From the NCBI GenBank assembly GCA_008933615.1, contig WBUR01000017.1, positions 1 to 64,000 of the forward strand: a DNA stretch of 64,000 nucleotides, in the 5' to 3' direction. The DNA is from a bacterium. Its GTDB lineage: Bacteria; CLD3; SB21. Positions 41,283-50,147 of the stretch are shown here, piece after piece. A program made the translations under genes and the position numbers. Each line of letters opens with the position of its first letter. Within the stretch, counting starts at the first letter, position 1. Under the pieces are notes generated by a model. It worked only from the letters and a program-made list of their open reading frames with translations, did not search any database and was not told the origin of the DNA.

Positions 41283-42122
41283 TTATTCTTTTTCTTTTAA
41301 AAGACGTTCAATCAGGGCGTTTAGTTCCTCGTTACGCTTTATCAACTGCTCGGTTTGTTTTTTCAGCTCCGCATTGTCTTTTGCCAAGGCATCGAGTTGT
41401 TTCTGCTGGTCGATGGTGTAGAGCGTCAATTCTTCCACTTTTTTGACTACGGTGGTGGTGATGGTCGTAACTGACATTCCCTCGGTTTCTACCGTTTGCG
41501 CCGATGGCATTTCAGGTAGATGCCCCAAGCTGTCAATTTCCTGCTCTAATTGGGAAAGCGGTTTTAGGCGGTATGTTGGCGTAAAAACATAGTCAGGCCA
41601 TGTGATGCCTGTAAGGGTAATAAACACATCGTTTTTACAGGCGATACCACCGTTTACGGCAAGCATAAAGTTTGACACAGGATTAGTGCCGATACCTACA
41701 CTGCCGCTCGTGTGCATGGTAAGCCCACGGTTCCAGTTCACCGAGTCATAACAGGCGTTGTTTACCCCGCTGGTTTGAATACGCAGGATGCCCGCAGGTA
41801 AGTCCTGAAATATCCGTGAACTCCATGTGGGAACTGGGCTGCCCGCAGGCGGTAGCATACCTACAGGGCGATTGAAAATGCGCGAGCGGCCGTACACAGA
41901 ACTGTCGCTGTAGCAGTTGAAATTAATTGCACCGTCGTTCTGGCCATAACCGCCGATTATGATTTGACTGTTATTACCAAATCCGGCCTGTTGCGTGAAG
42001 GTGATGCCATTTACGCCGCAACGTTGGGCATCAATCGAGGTTGAATATAGAAATGCAAAAGCAAGGAGGCATGCGGCTGCAAAAGAATGCAGCAAAGAGT
42101 GTTTGTGAAAAACTGTTTTCAT
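41283..42122 (-). CDS. Secreted protein with coiled-coil C-terminus
   Basis: The start at 42122 (MKTVFHKHSLLHSFAAACLL) gives 279 residues with a signal peptide. The middle is beta-rich (LTMHTSGSVGIGTNPVSNFM, a typical 'SGSVGIGT' repeat). Then come DYVFTPTYRLKPLSQLEQEI and LGHLPEMPSAQTVETEGMSV, the module common at the end of Bacteroidota secreted tail-fibre-like proteins, followed by a coiled coil (KKVEELTLYTIDQQKQLDAL onwards). That coiled coil probably makes trimers. It sits in the island between the lipoprotein and the beta-propeller-like gene. Confidence 0.72.
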   Translation of the reverse strand: MKTVFHKHSLLHSFAAACLLAFAFLYSTSIDAQRCGVNGITFTQQAGFGNNSQIIIGGYGQNDGAINFNCYSDSSVYGRSRIFNRPVGMLPPAGSPVPTWSSRIFQDLPAGILRIQTSGVNNACYDSVNWNRGLTMHTSGSVGIGTNPVSNFMLAVNGGIACKNDVFITLTGITWPDYVFTPTYRLKPLSQLEQEIDSLGHLPEMPSAQTVETEGMSVTTITTTVVKKVEELTLYTIDQQKQLDALAKDNAELKKQTEQLIKRNEELNALIERLLKEKE

Positions 42123-42215
42123 ATGATAGGTATTCTGTCTGTAAACATGTGCAAAATTGTGCGTTTTCACGGGCTGGGAAAAGGGTGAAATCACCCGAAA
42201 TGCACGAGTAACAGG

Positions 42216-43736
42216 TTAATCTTTTACCAGCCGGAACCTGCGGATGACTTCGCGTTCAGTAGAGGTTAGCGTGTAGATACCGGATGGGAGGGGTGTTAGG
42301 TTCAGCGTGGCATGGTCGGTGCCTTGTGGCAGTAGTTCGCTGAATACTATTTTACCTAAAATATCATAAAGACGGATACAGGCGGGGTGCGTTGTTGCGT
42401 GCTGCCATTCCAACGTGAAGGTAGTCGTCGCTGGATTGGGGTATAACATCACTGTTTCGTTCACACCTGCGGCTTCATCCACCCCTGCGGGAAGGTTGGT
42501 GCCGCCGAGTTTTACCAGCCATACATCGACATTGCCCACCGTGTCCTCAAAGTAAGTGAGGTGCCCCGCTACCAGAAAGCCGCCATCGGTGGTTTCTACG
42601 GTGGATTTTCCGACATAGGTTGCGCTGTCGCTGGCAGTGTCGTTTAGCAGTTTCTTTTGCCATACAAGGCTGCCATCGGCAGCAAACCGCACCAGCCATG
42701 TGCCAAGGGCTGTTGGGTCTCCGGCGGTGTCGGTTTCCACCGCGAAGCCGGTCATTATATATCCGTTATCCGCAGTACGGATCAGTTCTTCGCCGATGTG
42801 ATATCTCGGAAAATAATGTTTGGTATCGGAGAGAACAACGCCCTGCTTATCAATGGTGAATAACCAATGATAGGAATTAGAGGATGGGCCTTTGATAGCC
42901 AAAAAACTATAACGATTGGGCTGCGGTTTGGCGGCACTTATGATGCCCCCATTTTCACCGTCATAGCATTTCGACCAGAGAATCGAGCCACTGGTATTGA
43001 CCTTCACCAACCAGCAAACATAATCGCCTACAATAGTTGTGGGTAAGTCACCGTCTTCGGAATAACTTGTACCTGCCAAAATATATTCGTTGTCTTCGGT
43101 AACAATCAGGCCGTGCGCAACATCATTCCCGCTACCGCCGAATTCCTTTTGCCATGATACAACTCCCTGCGCTGTCAGTTTTGCCGCAATATAATTGCGG
43201 TCGCCGGAAAACTCATCGCCATTCAGCGCCGTGCCCAGCACCACAAATCCGTTATCCGGCGCCTGTGCTATCGCCACGGCTTCTTCGTCGGCATTGCTAC
43301 CGATGGAGCGTTGCCATTCGATCGCCCCGTTTGCGTTGAGTTTAACCACCCACACATCGCGCCTGCCGTTATTGACGGTGACATCGCCATCCTCGGACAG
43401 AGAGGTGCCAAGCAGGATATACCCGCCATCCTTCGTTTGCTCGATGGTTCGCGCCTCTTCCGCGTCGCTGCCGCCCATGAGGCGCTGCCACTCGACGGCG
43501 GCCTGCGCATTGAGTTTCAGCACAAGAATATTGTCATCTTCGTCGGGTGTGGAGGAAACCGCAGCGATGATATATCCCCCATCGCCTGCATTGCGGATGC
43601 AGTAAGCCATTTCATAATCTGCCCCGCCGATTTTCTTCTGCCATACCGTATCGGGAGCCGATTGCGCCAGCATTCCGCCGACAGGGAAACACACACCAAG
43701 AAATAGTGAAACGAACGAGAATAACGATGATTTCAT
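42216..43736 (-). CDS. Secreted repeat protein with T9SS type A sorting domain
   Basis: The start at 43736 (MKSSLFSFVSLFLGVCFPVGGMLA) gives 506 residues with a signal peptide. At least five repeats of about 55 residues follow (patterns such as DGGYIIAAVSS, DGGYILLGTSLSEDGDV, NGFVVLGTALNGDEF, EYILAGTSYSEDGDL), a beta-propeller-like array with WQKEFGG-type strands. It ends in a T9SS type A sorting domain (VMLYPNPATTTFTLEWQ, LYDILGKIVFSEL, SGIYTLTSTER). It begins the leftward island and faces the XRE regulator gene across a 90-base shared promoter region. Confidence 0.8.
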   Translation of the reverse strand: MKSSLFSFVSLFLGVCFPVGGMLAQSAPDTVWQKKIGGADYEMAYCIRNAGDGGYIIAAVSSTPDEDDNILVLKLNAQAAVEWQRLMGGSDAEEARTIEQTKDGGYILLGTSLSEDGDVTVNNGRRDVWVVKLNANGAIEWQRSIGSNADEEAVAIAQAPDNGFVVLGTALNGDEFSGDRNYIAAKLTAQGVVSWQKEFGGSGNDVAHGLIVTEDNEYILAGTSYSEDGDLPTTIVGDYVCWLVKVNTSGSILWSKCYDGENGGIISAAKPQPNRYSFLAIKGPSSNSYHWLFTIDKQGVVLSDTKHYFPRYHIGEELIRTADNGYIMTGFAVETDTAGDPTALGTWLVRFAADGSLVWQKKLLNDTASDSATYVGKSTVETTDGGFLVAGHLTYFEDTVGNVDVWLVKLGGTNLPAGVDEAAGVNETVMLYPNPATTTFTLEWQHATTHPACIRLYDILGKIVFSELLPQGTDHATLNLTPLPSGIYTLTSTEREVIRRFRLVKD

Positions 43737-43826
43737 GTCGATAGTTTTTTGATGCAAACCAATGAAAAAAGCCGTCTGCAAGGAAACCGAATTGCGTATA
43801 TTTGGAACCGTAAAACGGTTTTGCCC

Positions 43827-44237
43827 ATGAAAATGAAGGTTGGCGATAAATTGCACCTGTTCCGCCAAGAACGCCATAAAACACAGGAAGAATTTGCCGA
43901 TTTACTCGGGATGTCTCCCTCGGCCTATGCGCGCCTTGAGCGCAACGAAACGCAGGCAGATTTCGAGTCGGTGCTGCGCTTCGCCCATATCCTCGGCGTA
44001 CCTGTGCAGGAATTTTTCCCCGAAAGTCTTGTCTTCCACAACAAAAACGAAGGCACTGGCGCAGGCGTGATTTTCGGTAATTACATCGTCAACGTGAACA
44101 AAGACGAATACACCACCCAACTCGAACAGCAAAACAGCCTTCTCCAAGAAAAAATCACCATCCTCGAAGCACGGATTACCGAGCTTATCGACACCAACCA
44201 GACATTGAAGGAGGTATTGCGCAAACTAGAACCATAA
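43827..44237 (+). CDS. XRE-family regulator with C-terminal coiled coil
   Basis: The start at 43827 (MKMKVGDKLHLFRQERHKTQ) gives 136 residues. The helix-turn-helix is QEEFADLLGMSPSAYARLERNE, followed by SVLRFAHILGVPVQEFFPES. The C-terminal half (YTTQLEQQNSLLQEKITILE then LIDTNQTLKEVLRKLEP) is a coiled coil for dimerisation. It is divergent from the secreted-protein island across 90 bases and is its probable regulator. Confidence 0.8.
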   Translation: MKMKVGDKLHLFRQERHKTQEEFADLLGMSPSAYARLERNETQADFESVLRFAHILGVPVQEFFPESLVFHNKNEGTGAGVIFGNYIVNVNKDEYTTQLEQQNSLLQEKITILEARITELIDTNQTLKEVLRKLEP

Positions 44238-44284
44238 TAGGTTTCGTGCTTTCTTAACGATACAGGTTGTGGTATGTTTTAGCT

Positions 44285-44533
44285 ATGGCCGACACCCCAC
44301 AAATTCTAACGTTTCCTATTCAACTGGTCGCTCCCGAAGAGGCACATCTTCTCAATGAAGATGAGACACGCATACAGGCACGTCTACACGTAATCGCCGT
44401 TATTGAGAGAATCCGCGATGGTCGTATGCCCGCCGAAGACAAAACCATCCAAAGCCTAAAGAATGTAAACCGCCTCCTCATGGAATACGGCGAGTCCCCC
44501 GTCGATTTGTCCGGGCTTGATAAGAGTAGTTAA
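44285..44533 (+). CDS. Unrecognised 82-residue protein
   Basis: The start at 44285 (MADTPQILTFPIQL) gives a small acidic protein with a helical end (RLHVIAVIERIRDGRMPAED, then SLKNVNRLLMEYGE). No family is recognised. It follows the XRE gene by 47 bases and precedes a group of rightward genes that leads to the VirD4-like ATPase, so it may belong to the transfer module. Confidence 0.45.
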   Translation: MADTPQILTFPIQLVAPEEAHLLNEDETRIQARLHVIAVIERIRDGRMPAEDKTIQSLKNVNRLLMEYGESPVDLSGLDKSS

Positions 44534-44622
44534 CCCTCTCAGCTTAACAAAAAATTAACAGCCAATATTTGGATAGTTTGGGTTAATTTCCGAATTTAGC
44601 ATATGTAATTAATTTGCATGCT

Positions 44623-44976
44623 ATGGGAATATTTAACCCTGTTGCTGACGCGCTTAAGCGGCAGCCCGCAGTGAATCAAACTGCCCTTCACAATGAAATT
44701 ACTCAGCTAGGCAAATCACTCCGTCACTACGACATGAAAGAGGTGGATGACATTGCCTCTCCACCACCTCCCCAAAACCGCGAGGTGAATCCTAAAGACC
44801 TTCACGAAGTCGATATTAACGAAGAAACCAAAGACAATATCAGCCGCGTACAAGGTAATGAGGAAATGCTGCGTCAAAATGCGGTAGAAAAAGCCATTAT
44901 CAGGCAAAATGAAAATCAAGCCAACGGTGTGCCCGGCTACGAGCAGCATCTCGAACCCGCAGATTTAGAGCGTTAA
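44623..44976 (+). CDS. Unrecognised 117-residue protein
   Basis: The start at 44623 (MGIFNPVADALKRQPAVNQT) gives a polar, disordered-looking protein with a Pro run (SPPPPQNREVNPKDL) and many Asn, Gln and Glu residues (DNISRVQGNEEMLRQNAVEK). No domain is recognised. It lies before the 302-residue gene in the rightward transfer-type group. Such small polar proteins occur as accessory factors in mobilization regions, but this is only context. Confidence 0.45.
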   Translation: MGIFNPVADALKRQPAVNQTALHNEITQLGKSLRHYDMKEVDDIASPPPPQNREVNPKDLHEVDINEETKDNISRVQGNEEMLRQNAVEKAIIRQNENQANGVPGYEQHLEPADLER

Positions 44977-45018
44977 AACTACCAATGCAAAACTATCAAA
45001 CCTTTATATCAACTGACT

Positions 45019-45927
45019 ATGGGCGTTCTGTTTATTGTGCTACTCGTATGCCTTTATTATGGGTCGCGGGGATTAAGAAAAAGAATTTTTCATTATTTTA
45101 ACCTTCGGGAGGAACCCGAACCTATTTATCCCCTCACCGAATGGGATATTAATACTCACCATCACACTCTTGCTAAGGAAACTCCTCCCATACCTGAAAT
45201 CAATGATTCTTGGCTGAGCGTTTTTAAAAACCATTCACTGTTAAACAAATATTGTGCATCACTTGATGCCTACCGACAGAGTATCGAATCAGCGGCGAAA
45301 CAGTGCTATGTCGAATTGGAAAATCGTCACGCCACATTGATTGACCAGCAAACACAACTTATTCGCAGGGTCTTTCGGGCAAAGAAGCACATTAGGCAAT
45401 TTATCCCTGAATTAAAGCAGCTGCGCATCTCAACACATACCCTGCCAAAGGGTTTAACTATTCGTATTCCTGCCAAACCCAATATTCCCAATCCTGACAC
45501 GATTGCCCGAAAATACCCTGTGGTTTCTACTGGTGCGGCAAATGCAGTAAGTAAGTCGCTTACTCAGCCCGGTGGAAGTGCTGCTATGGCACTTGCCGCG
45601 GTTGCTATTTCCGTGGTTCAAGCAAAATCTAACGTCTCTAAACTTAAGCGCGTGGTCGAGGACACCGCCGGACAAGTCTCTTACTATGTTAGAGATATGC
45701 GAGGATTTGTTGAGATATTGAAAACTGCGGACACAGCGCAGATAATCCCCATTTCTCAACAGCTAAAAGAGGCTGAAACATATATCAGCAAGCTGGTGGA
45801 AGATTTACAAACACTCCCGCCACACGCCCGAACATTAGGAGAGCTTAATGAAGAAACAAAGGGCAATGTCATTTATTTATATATGCTCATGCTAGATGCC
45901 TACCAGCTAAGTCACACACGAATTTAA
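45019..45927 (+). CDS. Membrane-anchored protein with helical domain
   Basis: A 302-residue protein starting with a single membrane helix (MGVLFIVLLVCLYYGSRG). The rest is long and helical (YRQSIESAAKQCYVELENRH, AKKHIRQFIPELKQLR), with a central Gly/Ala-rich section (AAMALAAVAISVVQAKSNVS) that could be a second membrane-facing helix, and a final LKEAETYISKLVEDLQTLPP. No family is recognised. In position it resembles accessory mobilization proteins of MobF-type elements. It lies 9 bases before the next gene. Confidence 0.5.
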   Translation: MGVLFIVLLVCLYYGSRGLRKRIFHYFNLREEPEPIYPLTEWDINTHHHTLAKETPPIPEINDSWLSVFKNHSLLNKYCASLDAYRQSIESAAKQCYVELENRHATLIDQQTQLIRRVFRAKKHIRQFIPELKQLRISTHTLPKGLTIRIPAKPNIPNPDTIARKYPVVSTGAANAVSKSLTQPGGSAAMALAAVAISVVQAKSNVSKLKRVVEDTAGQVSYYVRDMRGFVEILKTADTAQIIPISQQLKEAETYISKLVEDLQTLPPHARTLGELNEETKGNVIYLYMLMLDAYQLSHTRI

Positions 45928-45935
45928 CCCTGTAT

Positions 45936-46346
45936 ATGGAGAAAAAGCCAATTGATATTACCCTGTTTCAGCAAGCGAAACAACGCAGTGAACCGTTTAC
46001 TTTTCAACTGCAATCCAACGACCTTGTGGGGCTTGCCGTTGAAGCCATCCAGCTCGCAAAGCTGGTGGCAACGGAAGAAAGGGATTTAGCCGCTATCCGT
46101 TCACACCATGAGCTGAGGATGCAATTTCTTGAGCGTACCCACGAAGAGATTTTGATAGATGTGCAAAGCCGCTATACAGAACGCGCACAGATTATTGATG
46201 GCATTAAGGAATACGCGAAAATGCTGGTAGTCGCCGGAGAATATGGTGCGGCACAACAAATTATGATGCAACTCGCCGCTTTGCTCACCAGTGAAAGTCC
46301 CTTGACGACTGCTCTTAACCTACGCGCAAAACGACTTGAAGAATGA
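45936..46346 (+). CDS. Unrecognised helical 136-residue protein
   Basis: A soluble helical protein. A conserved-looking middle (LVGLAVEAIQLAKLVATEER and LRMQFLERTHEEILIDVQSR) suggests a helical hairpin, ending in QQIMMQLAALLTSESPLTTA. There is no signal peptide or known motif. It is very close to the upstream 302-residue gene (8 bases) and is read in the same direction as the VirD4-like gene, so it is probably part of a transfer-accessory group. Confidence 0.45.
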   Translation: MEKKPIDITLFQQAKQRSEPFTFQLQSNDLVGLAVEAIQLAKLVATEERDLAAIRSHHELRMQFLERTHEEILIDVQSRYTERAQIIDGIKEYAKMLVVAGEYGAAQQIMMQLAALLTSESPLTTALNLRAKRLEE

Positions 46347-46351
46347 TAGAT

Positions 46352-46825
46352 TTAACGTTGTCTTGATATTCCTTGTTGGCGCTCTTGCTCTATCCGCATT
46401 GTCCATGAACCCGACTGCTGCTTTGGTTTATGAGCCTGACGATATAAAGCAACCCCTCCGATGGTAAGCAATCCAATCCCCGCGACAATGGCAGTAGTTT
46501 TGCCCATGCTCATCCCTTTAGGCAGTGTGTTCTTGCCGATAACAGGCGAAGTCTTACCAGTTGAAGATACAGCAGGCTTTACTGTATTTGAAACCGAAGG
46601 AGAGGTGGTTGCTAACTGCTCAGGTTTTAAGTTACGTGCTTTATGTCGCTCCATCATTCCTGTGAGCGCATCGACTGTCCCTTGCACATCTCCTTCTTTA
46701 AACCTTTGGCCTGCTAGGTCTTTGGTCGCAGCTATGTCTGCCATGGAAGCATCATGTAAGGCTTTTAACTGTTTGCCCAATTCAGTCATAAACTCCTTTT
46801 TCAACACCATTTTACCAGTAACCAT
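46352..46825 (-). CDS. Tail-anchored membrane protein
   Basis: A 157-residue protein. Its N-terminal part is helical (KKEFMTELGKQLKALHDASM, then LAGQRFKEGDVQGTVDALTG), followed by a Thr/Ser-rich linker (TTSPSVSNTVKPAVSSTGKT) and a C-terminal membrane helix (TAIVAGIGLLTIGGVALY). It is on the opposite strand from its neighbours, convergent with the 136-residue gene and divergent from the VirD4-like gene. Start codons at 46825 or 46810 are equally possible. Function is unknown. Confidence 0.5.
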   Translation of the reverse strand: MVTGKMVLKKEFMTELGKQLKALHDASMADIAATKDLAGQRFKEGDVQGTVDALTGMMERHKARNLKPEQLATTSPSVSNTVKPAVSSTGKTSPVIGKNTLPKGMSMGKTTAIVAGIGLLTIGGVALYRQAHKPKQQSGSWTMRIEQERQQGISRQR

Positions 46826-46904
46826 TTGTAAAACGTGTGAAGATTTTGTGACAACTACGCAGGAAAAAAGAGTTTTTCCCCTTAATTAAACCCATAATAA
46901 TTCA

Positions 46905-48326
46905 ATGACTTTAAACCTTAACTACCCCCTATATTCATTTAACGGTACAGAACCCTTTACCCTCGCCGATGCCTGTGAAGGGGTGCAGATTTTTGGCGGT
47001 ATCGGCTCAGGTAAAACCAGTGGCAGCGGCGCAGAGCTTGCCCGGGCTTATTTGCGAGCTGGATTTGGCGGCCTTGTATTATGCGCTAAAAAAGACGTGC
47101 TTGAAGAATGGAAAACCTACGCCAAGCAAACAGGACGGGAAAAACAATTACTTGTGTTTGATAGCTCCGGTGATTTTGTTTTTCCCTTTTTACAATATGA
47201 AATCGAGCGTCAAGGCGCAGGAGCCGGTTACACCGAGAACCTTGTTCGGCTTTTCACCACGATTTACGAAGCGGTAGACCGCAGTACGGCAACAGGCGGG
47301 AATGATCCATATTGGACACGGGCCATGCAACAGCTCTTGCGCAATTGCATTGACCTTTGTGTGATCTCACGCGGCTCAGTTTCTATTCCCCAAATCCGCG
47401 AGGTTATCCTCTCAGCCCCAAAGAATCCTGAGGAAATAGATCAGGACGAATGGCGTGAGAAAAGCCTGTGCTGGAAGCTGTTGCTTGAAGGCCATGCAAA
47501 GAACCACGATAGGTGGACACAGGGTGATTTTGACACGATGGCCTCGTTCTGGCTGGAAGAATTTCCAACACTTTCGGATAAAACACGCACCAGCGTGATT
47601 TCTACCCTAACTACAATGATGGATATGTTCCTTCGTAGACCGTTTCGGCAATTATTTTCCGAACCGCCGCAAGATCCGCGCACTATTGCTTACCCTGAAC
47701 TTACCCATCGGGGCGTTATCATTGTGCTTTACCTCCCCGTAAAAGAATTTGCCGAGGCTGGCCGTGCGGTGCAGGTTGCTTATAAATATATCTGGCAGCA
47801 GGCAGCAGAAAGGCGCAGTGTTATTCCCGGTCAAACCATCCCCGTCTTTCTTTGGGCAGATGAGGCGCAGAACTTTATTACCAGTTACGATATGCACTTT
47901 CAAGCAACGGCGCGTAGTAGCATGGCCTGTACGGTTTACATCACGCAAAACCTACCTAATTATTACGCGGAGCTGGGCGGTGAAAATGAAAAGCACCGCG
48001 TTGATTCACTCGTCGGCAACTTGCAAACCAAAATCTTCCACGCAAATAGTGATCCGCTCACCAATGAAAAAGCGGCGGAAATTATCGGTAAAAGCTGGCA
48101 AAACCGTAGCGGATTTTCTCAATCCGTAGGGCGTGAGCAGTTTAACTTAAGTAACTCCATGAACCAGAGCTTTGATTATGATGTACCGCCACAACAATTC
48201 ACCATGCTCAAAAAAGGCGGTGCAGCTAACGGCGGCATCGTCGAGGCGGTCGTGTTTCAGAATGGCAGGATATGGAGCAACCGCAAATCCCATTTATTTG
48301 CCCACTTCAAACAAACACTTTCATGA
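46905..48326 (+). CDS. VirD4/TraG-like coupling ATPase
   Basis: A 473-residue type IV coupling-protein-like ATPase. Walker A is GGIGSGKTSG at residues 31-40, and Walker B is FLWADEAQNF with the ADEAQ motif at 318-322. Further signs are SVISTLTTMMDMFLRRPFRQL and the C-terminal TVYITQNLPNYYAEL region, which match the TraD/TraG group. The usual N-terminal membrane anchor is absent: the P-loop starts at once. The next gene, coupled by an ATGA overlap, encodes a multi-helix membrane protein that could supply the anchor. It would bring the relaxase-DNA complex to a helper channel. Confidence 0.85.
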   Translation: MTLNLNYPLYSFNGTEPFTLADACEGVQIFGGIGSGKTSGSGAELARAYLRAGFGGLVLCAKKDVLEEWKTYAKQTGREKQLLVFDSSGDFVFPFLQYEIERQGAGAGYTENLVRLFTTIYEAVDRSTATGGNDPYWTRAMQQLLRNCIDLCVISRGSVSIPQIREVILSAPKNPEEIDQDEWREKSLCWKLLLEGHAKNHDRWTQGDFDTMASFWLEEFPTLSDKTRTSVISTLTTMMDMFLRRPFRQLFSEPPQDPRTIAYPELTHRGVIIVLYLPVKEFAEAGRAVQVAYKYIWQQAAERRSVIPGQTIPVFLWADEAQNFITSYDMHFQATARSSMACTVYITQNLPNYYAELGGENEKHRVDSLVGNLQTKIFHANSDPLTNEKAAEIIGKSWQNRSGFSQSVGREQFNLSNSMNQSFDYDVPPQQFTMLKKGGAANGGIVEAVVFQNGRIWSNRKSHLFAHFKQTLS

Positions 48327-49264
48327 AATCCGAAACGATTACACGCAACGTCACCCGCAGGCCCGATGCCTCCAATAATTATGCATCATGGGTGTATTCT
48401 TTCTATTATATGCTTGGCTGGTTTACTGTGCCTATCGAAATACTCACCCGACGCAATTTCGGTAGCCGCTGGCTGACCGCCACTAACTTCTTTGCAGGAC
48501 TATTGGTGTTGCTGCTGTTCACCGGATCGCAGTATGTTCTCCACTGGCATGCAACGGCTTTTCTGCAATGGCTGGACGTGTATGAAGGCGCAACTACGCC
48601 AGCGTCCTACACACGAAAAGAATGGCTGCTGGCACACAGCATGTTTGGCTTTTTAGCACTCTACCTAATCTTTGGCTTGGTACATTTTTATAGGATGTGG
48701 TGGCGGCGCGGCATCAATGCCCCGATCCATTCCTTTGACGATGGCACCTCATGGTTTGAGCCACTTGGAAAACTATTCATGTTTCCTATCAACCTGCTTG
48801 CAGCTCCATTTGTATATGTGGGAATGATATTTATACCCCGTCATGAGCGCAGGGTTCGCGCACCGTGGTGGTTGCGCAATGTTACTTCTTTTACCAATAT
48901 CTTAATCGACCCTTTGGCATTGCTGGTGCTGGCGTTTCTTTTACAAGATGTTGCGGGAGTGTGGCTTTGCATTTCAGCACTGGCGACGTTTTTTTATGCT
49001 ATCGAAAAACACCGCACCCGCCGAACTATGAAACAGGATTTGTCCGATAACATCATCGAGGCTGGGATATTAATGGGCGGTACACCGAAACAACCACAGC
49101 AATATCGTACGAAAAATAAAACTTGGCGCGGATGGTTTGCAAAATCGCAAGACCCAACAGAAACACCTCATTATGGCGACGTAAAAAGCATCATCGAGGA
49201 TTTCCACAAAGATATGCGCGAAGGCCGACCAAAAGCAGAACCCCACAGGCCGCCTAGTATTTAA
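48323..49264 (+). CDS. Polytopic membrane partner of the coupling ATPase
   Basis: The start at 48323 overlaps the ATPase stop (ATGA) and gives 313 residues. At least five hydrophobic helices are seen: ASWVYSFYYMLGWFTVPIEI, FFAGLLVLLLFTGSQYVL, HSMFGFLALYLIFGLVHFY, LFMFPINLLAAPFVYVGMIF and LALLVLAFLLQDVAGVWLCI. The soluble C-terminus (IIEAGILMGGTPKQPQQ, then SIIEDFHKDMREGRPKAEP) is basic. No family is recognised. Strict coupling suggests that it acts with the ATPase, perhaps as its membrane anchor. Confidence 0.65.
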   Translation: MKSETITRNVTRRPDASNNYASWVYSFYYMLGWFTVPIEILTRRNFGSRWLTATNFFAGLLVLLLFTGSQYVLHWHATAFLQWLDVYEGATTPASYTRKEWLLAHSMFGFLALYLIFGLVHFYRMWWRRGINAPIHSFDDGTSWFEPLGKLFMFPINLLAAPFVYVGMIFIPRHERRVRAPWWLRNVTSFTNILIDPLALLVLAFLLQDVAGVWLCISALATFFYAIEKHRTRRTMKQDLSDNIIEAGILMGGTPKQPQQYRTKNKTWRGWFAKSQDPTETPHYGDVKSIIEDFHKDMREGRPKAEPHRPPSI

Positions 49265-49378
49265 TGTTAATCAATAAACTTTAGAAAGCTATTTTTTCAC
49301 TTTTCCTTAATACAAGGAAGTAACTAATATCAAGTCACAGGGGTGATATGTCATTTCATGTGAGGATTTCACTAATGT

Positions 49379-50044
49379 TTAGGGAAGAATGGGTGCTTTG
49401 CTTGGATCGTATTCTCTTTCAGGCAACTTGATGATGTTGATGTCATACCTGCCTGTATTGCACTGTTCTATTTGTATTTTTCCGTAATCCCCAACAGAAT
49501 AATTCCCTGTTTCATCCCTTATGTCTTGATTTTTAATCTCATATGTCAGTGATCCAACTGGCAGATCTCCAGTGTTTTTCTCAGCTCCTGGAGGTATGGA
49601 TAACGTCACATATCTGTGATAATTTTGAAAATACGTTATGCCAACAGATAAAAAATATTTTGTATTGTTTTTAAAAACAAATGCGCCAGTTTTATACGTC
49701 TGACAATCCGGAATTTTAGTGGTAGCCATCGTCTGGTTTGCATTATCCCTTATGGATTCAGGATGACTGTGGGTATTAAAATTTTCATTTGATTCAACTT
49801 TACTGGGAGAGTTTGAACTCAGAGTGTTGGTGTTATAATAGTGGTTTTCTATGGTTTGTGGTTGAGGTTGCGATTGCACATTGCTTGGCTGTTGTATCGT
49901 AATCGTATCTTTATGAGATTGCGATGTTTCGGATGAATTCTTTTGAAAAGGATTTGTTATTAAAAACAGGATAACGCCGCTCACTACTGCTATTATAATC
50001 TGGTGAATTACGGAATTTGATTTTTTTTCAGTCTCGGCAACCAT
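49379..50044 (-). CDS. Membrane-anchored protein with small beta domain
   Basis: A 221-residue protein with one N-terminal membrane helix (IIIAVVSGVILFLITNPF, about 13-30), a long Ser/Gln/Asn-rich linker (to about residue 105), and a C-terminal beta domain (IPDCQTYKTGAFVFKNNTKY then VTLSIPPGAEKNTGDLPVGS and YDINIIKLPEREYD). No family is recognised. The AT-rich base composition differs from its transfer-gene neighbours. It is isolated, between the membrane partner of the ATPase and the relaxase region. Confidence 0.5.
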   Translation of the reverse strand: MVAETEKKSNSVIHQIIIAVVSGVILFLITNPFQKNSSETSQSHKDTITIQQPSNVQSQPQPQTIENHYYNTNTLSSNSPSKVESNENFNTHSHPESIRDNANQTMATTKIPDCQTYKTGAFVFKNNTKYFLSVGITYFQNYHRYVTLSIPPGAEKNTGDLPVGSLTYEIKNQDIRDETGNYSVGDYGKIQIEQCNTGRYDINIIKLPEREYDPSKAPILP

Positions 50045-50147
50045 AGATAGATCAGTTTAATCAAAAATAAAAAAAATATAACTACAGTGACACATTTATT
50101 GTGTAAAATCATTCAGCGGAAATAATGCCTCTTCAACATAACCGATA

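Noticed and set aside
44285-50044. A complete type IV secretion system
   Set aside because: The unknown proteins here show no VirB4, VirB6, VirB9 or VirB10 features. Only the coupling ATPase is clear.
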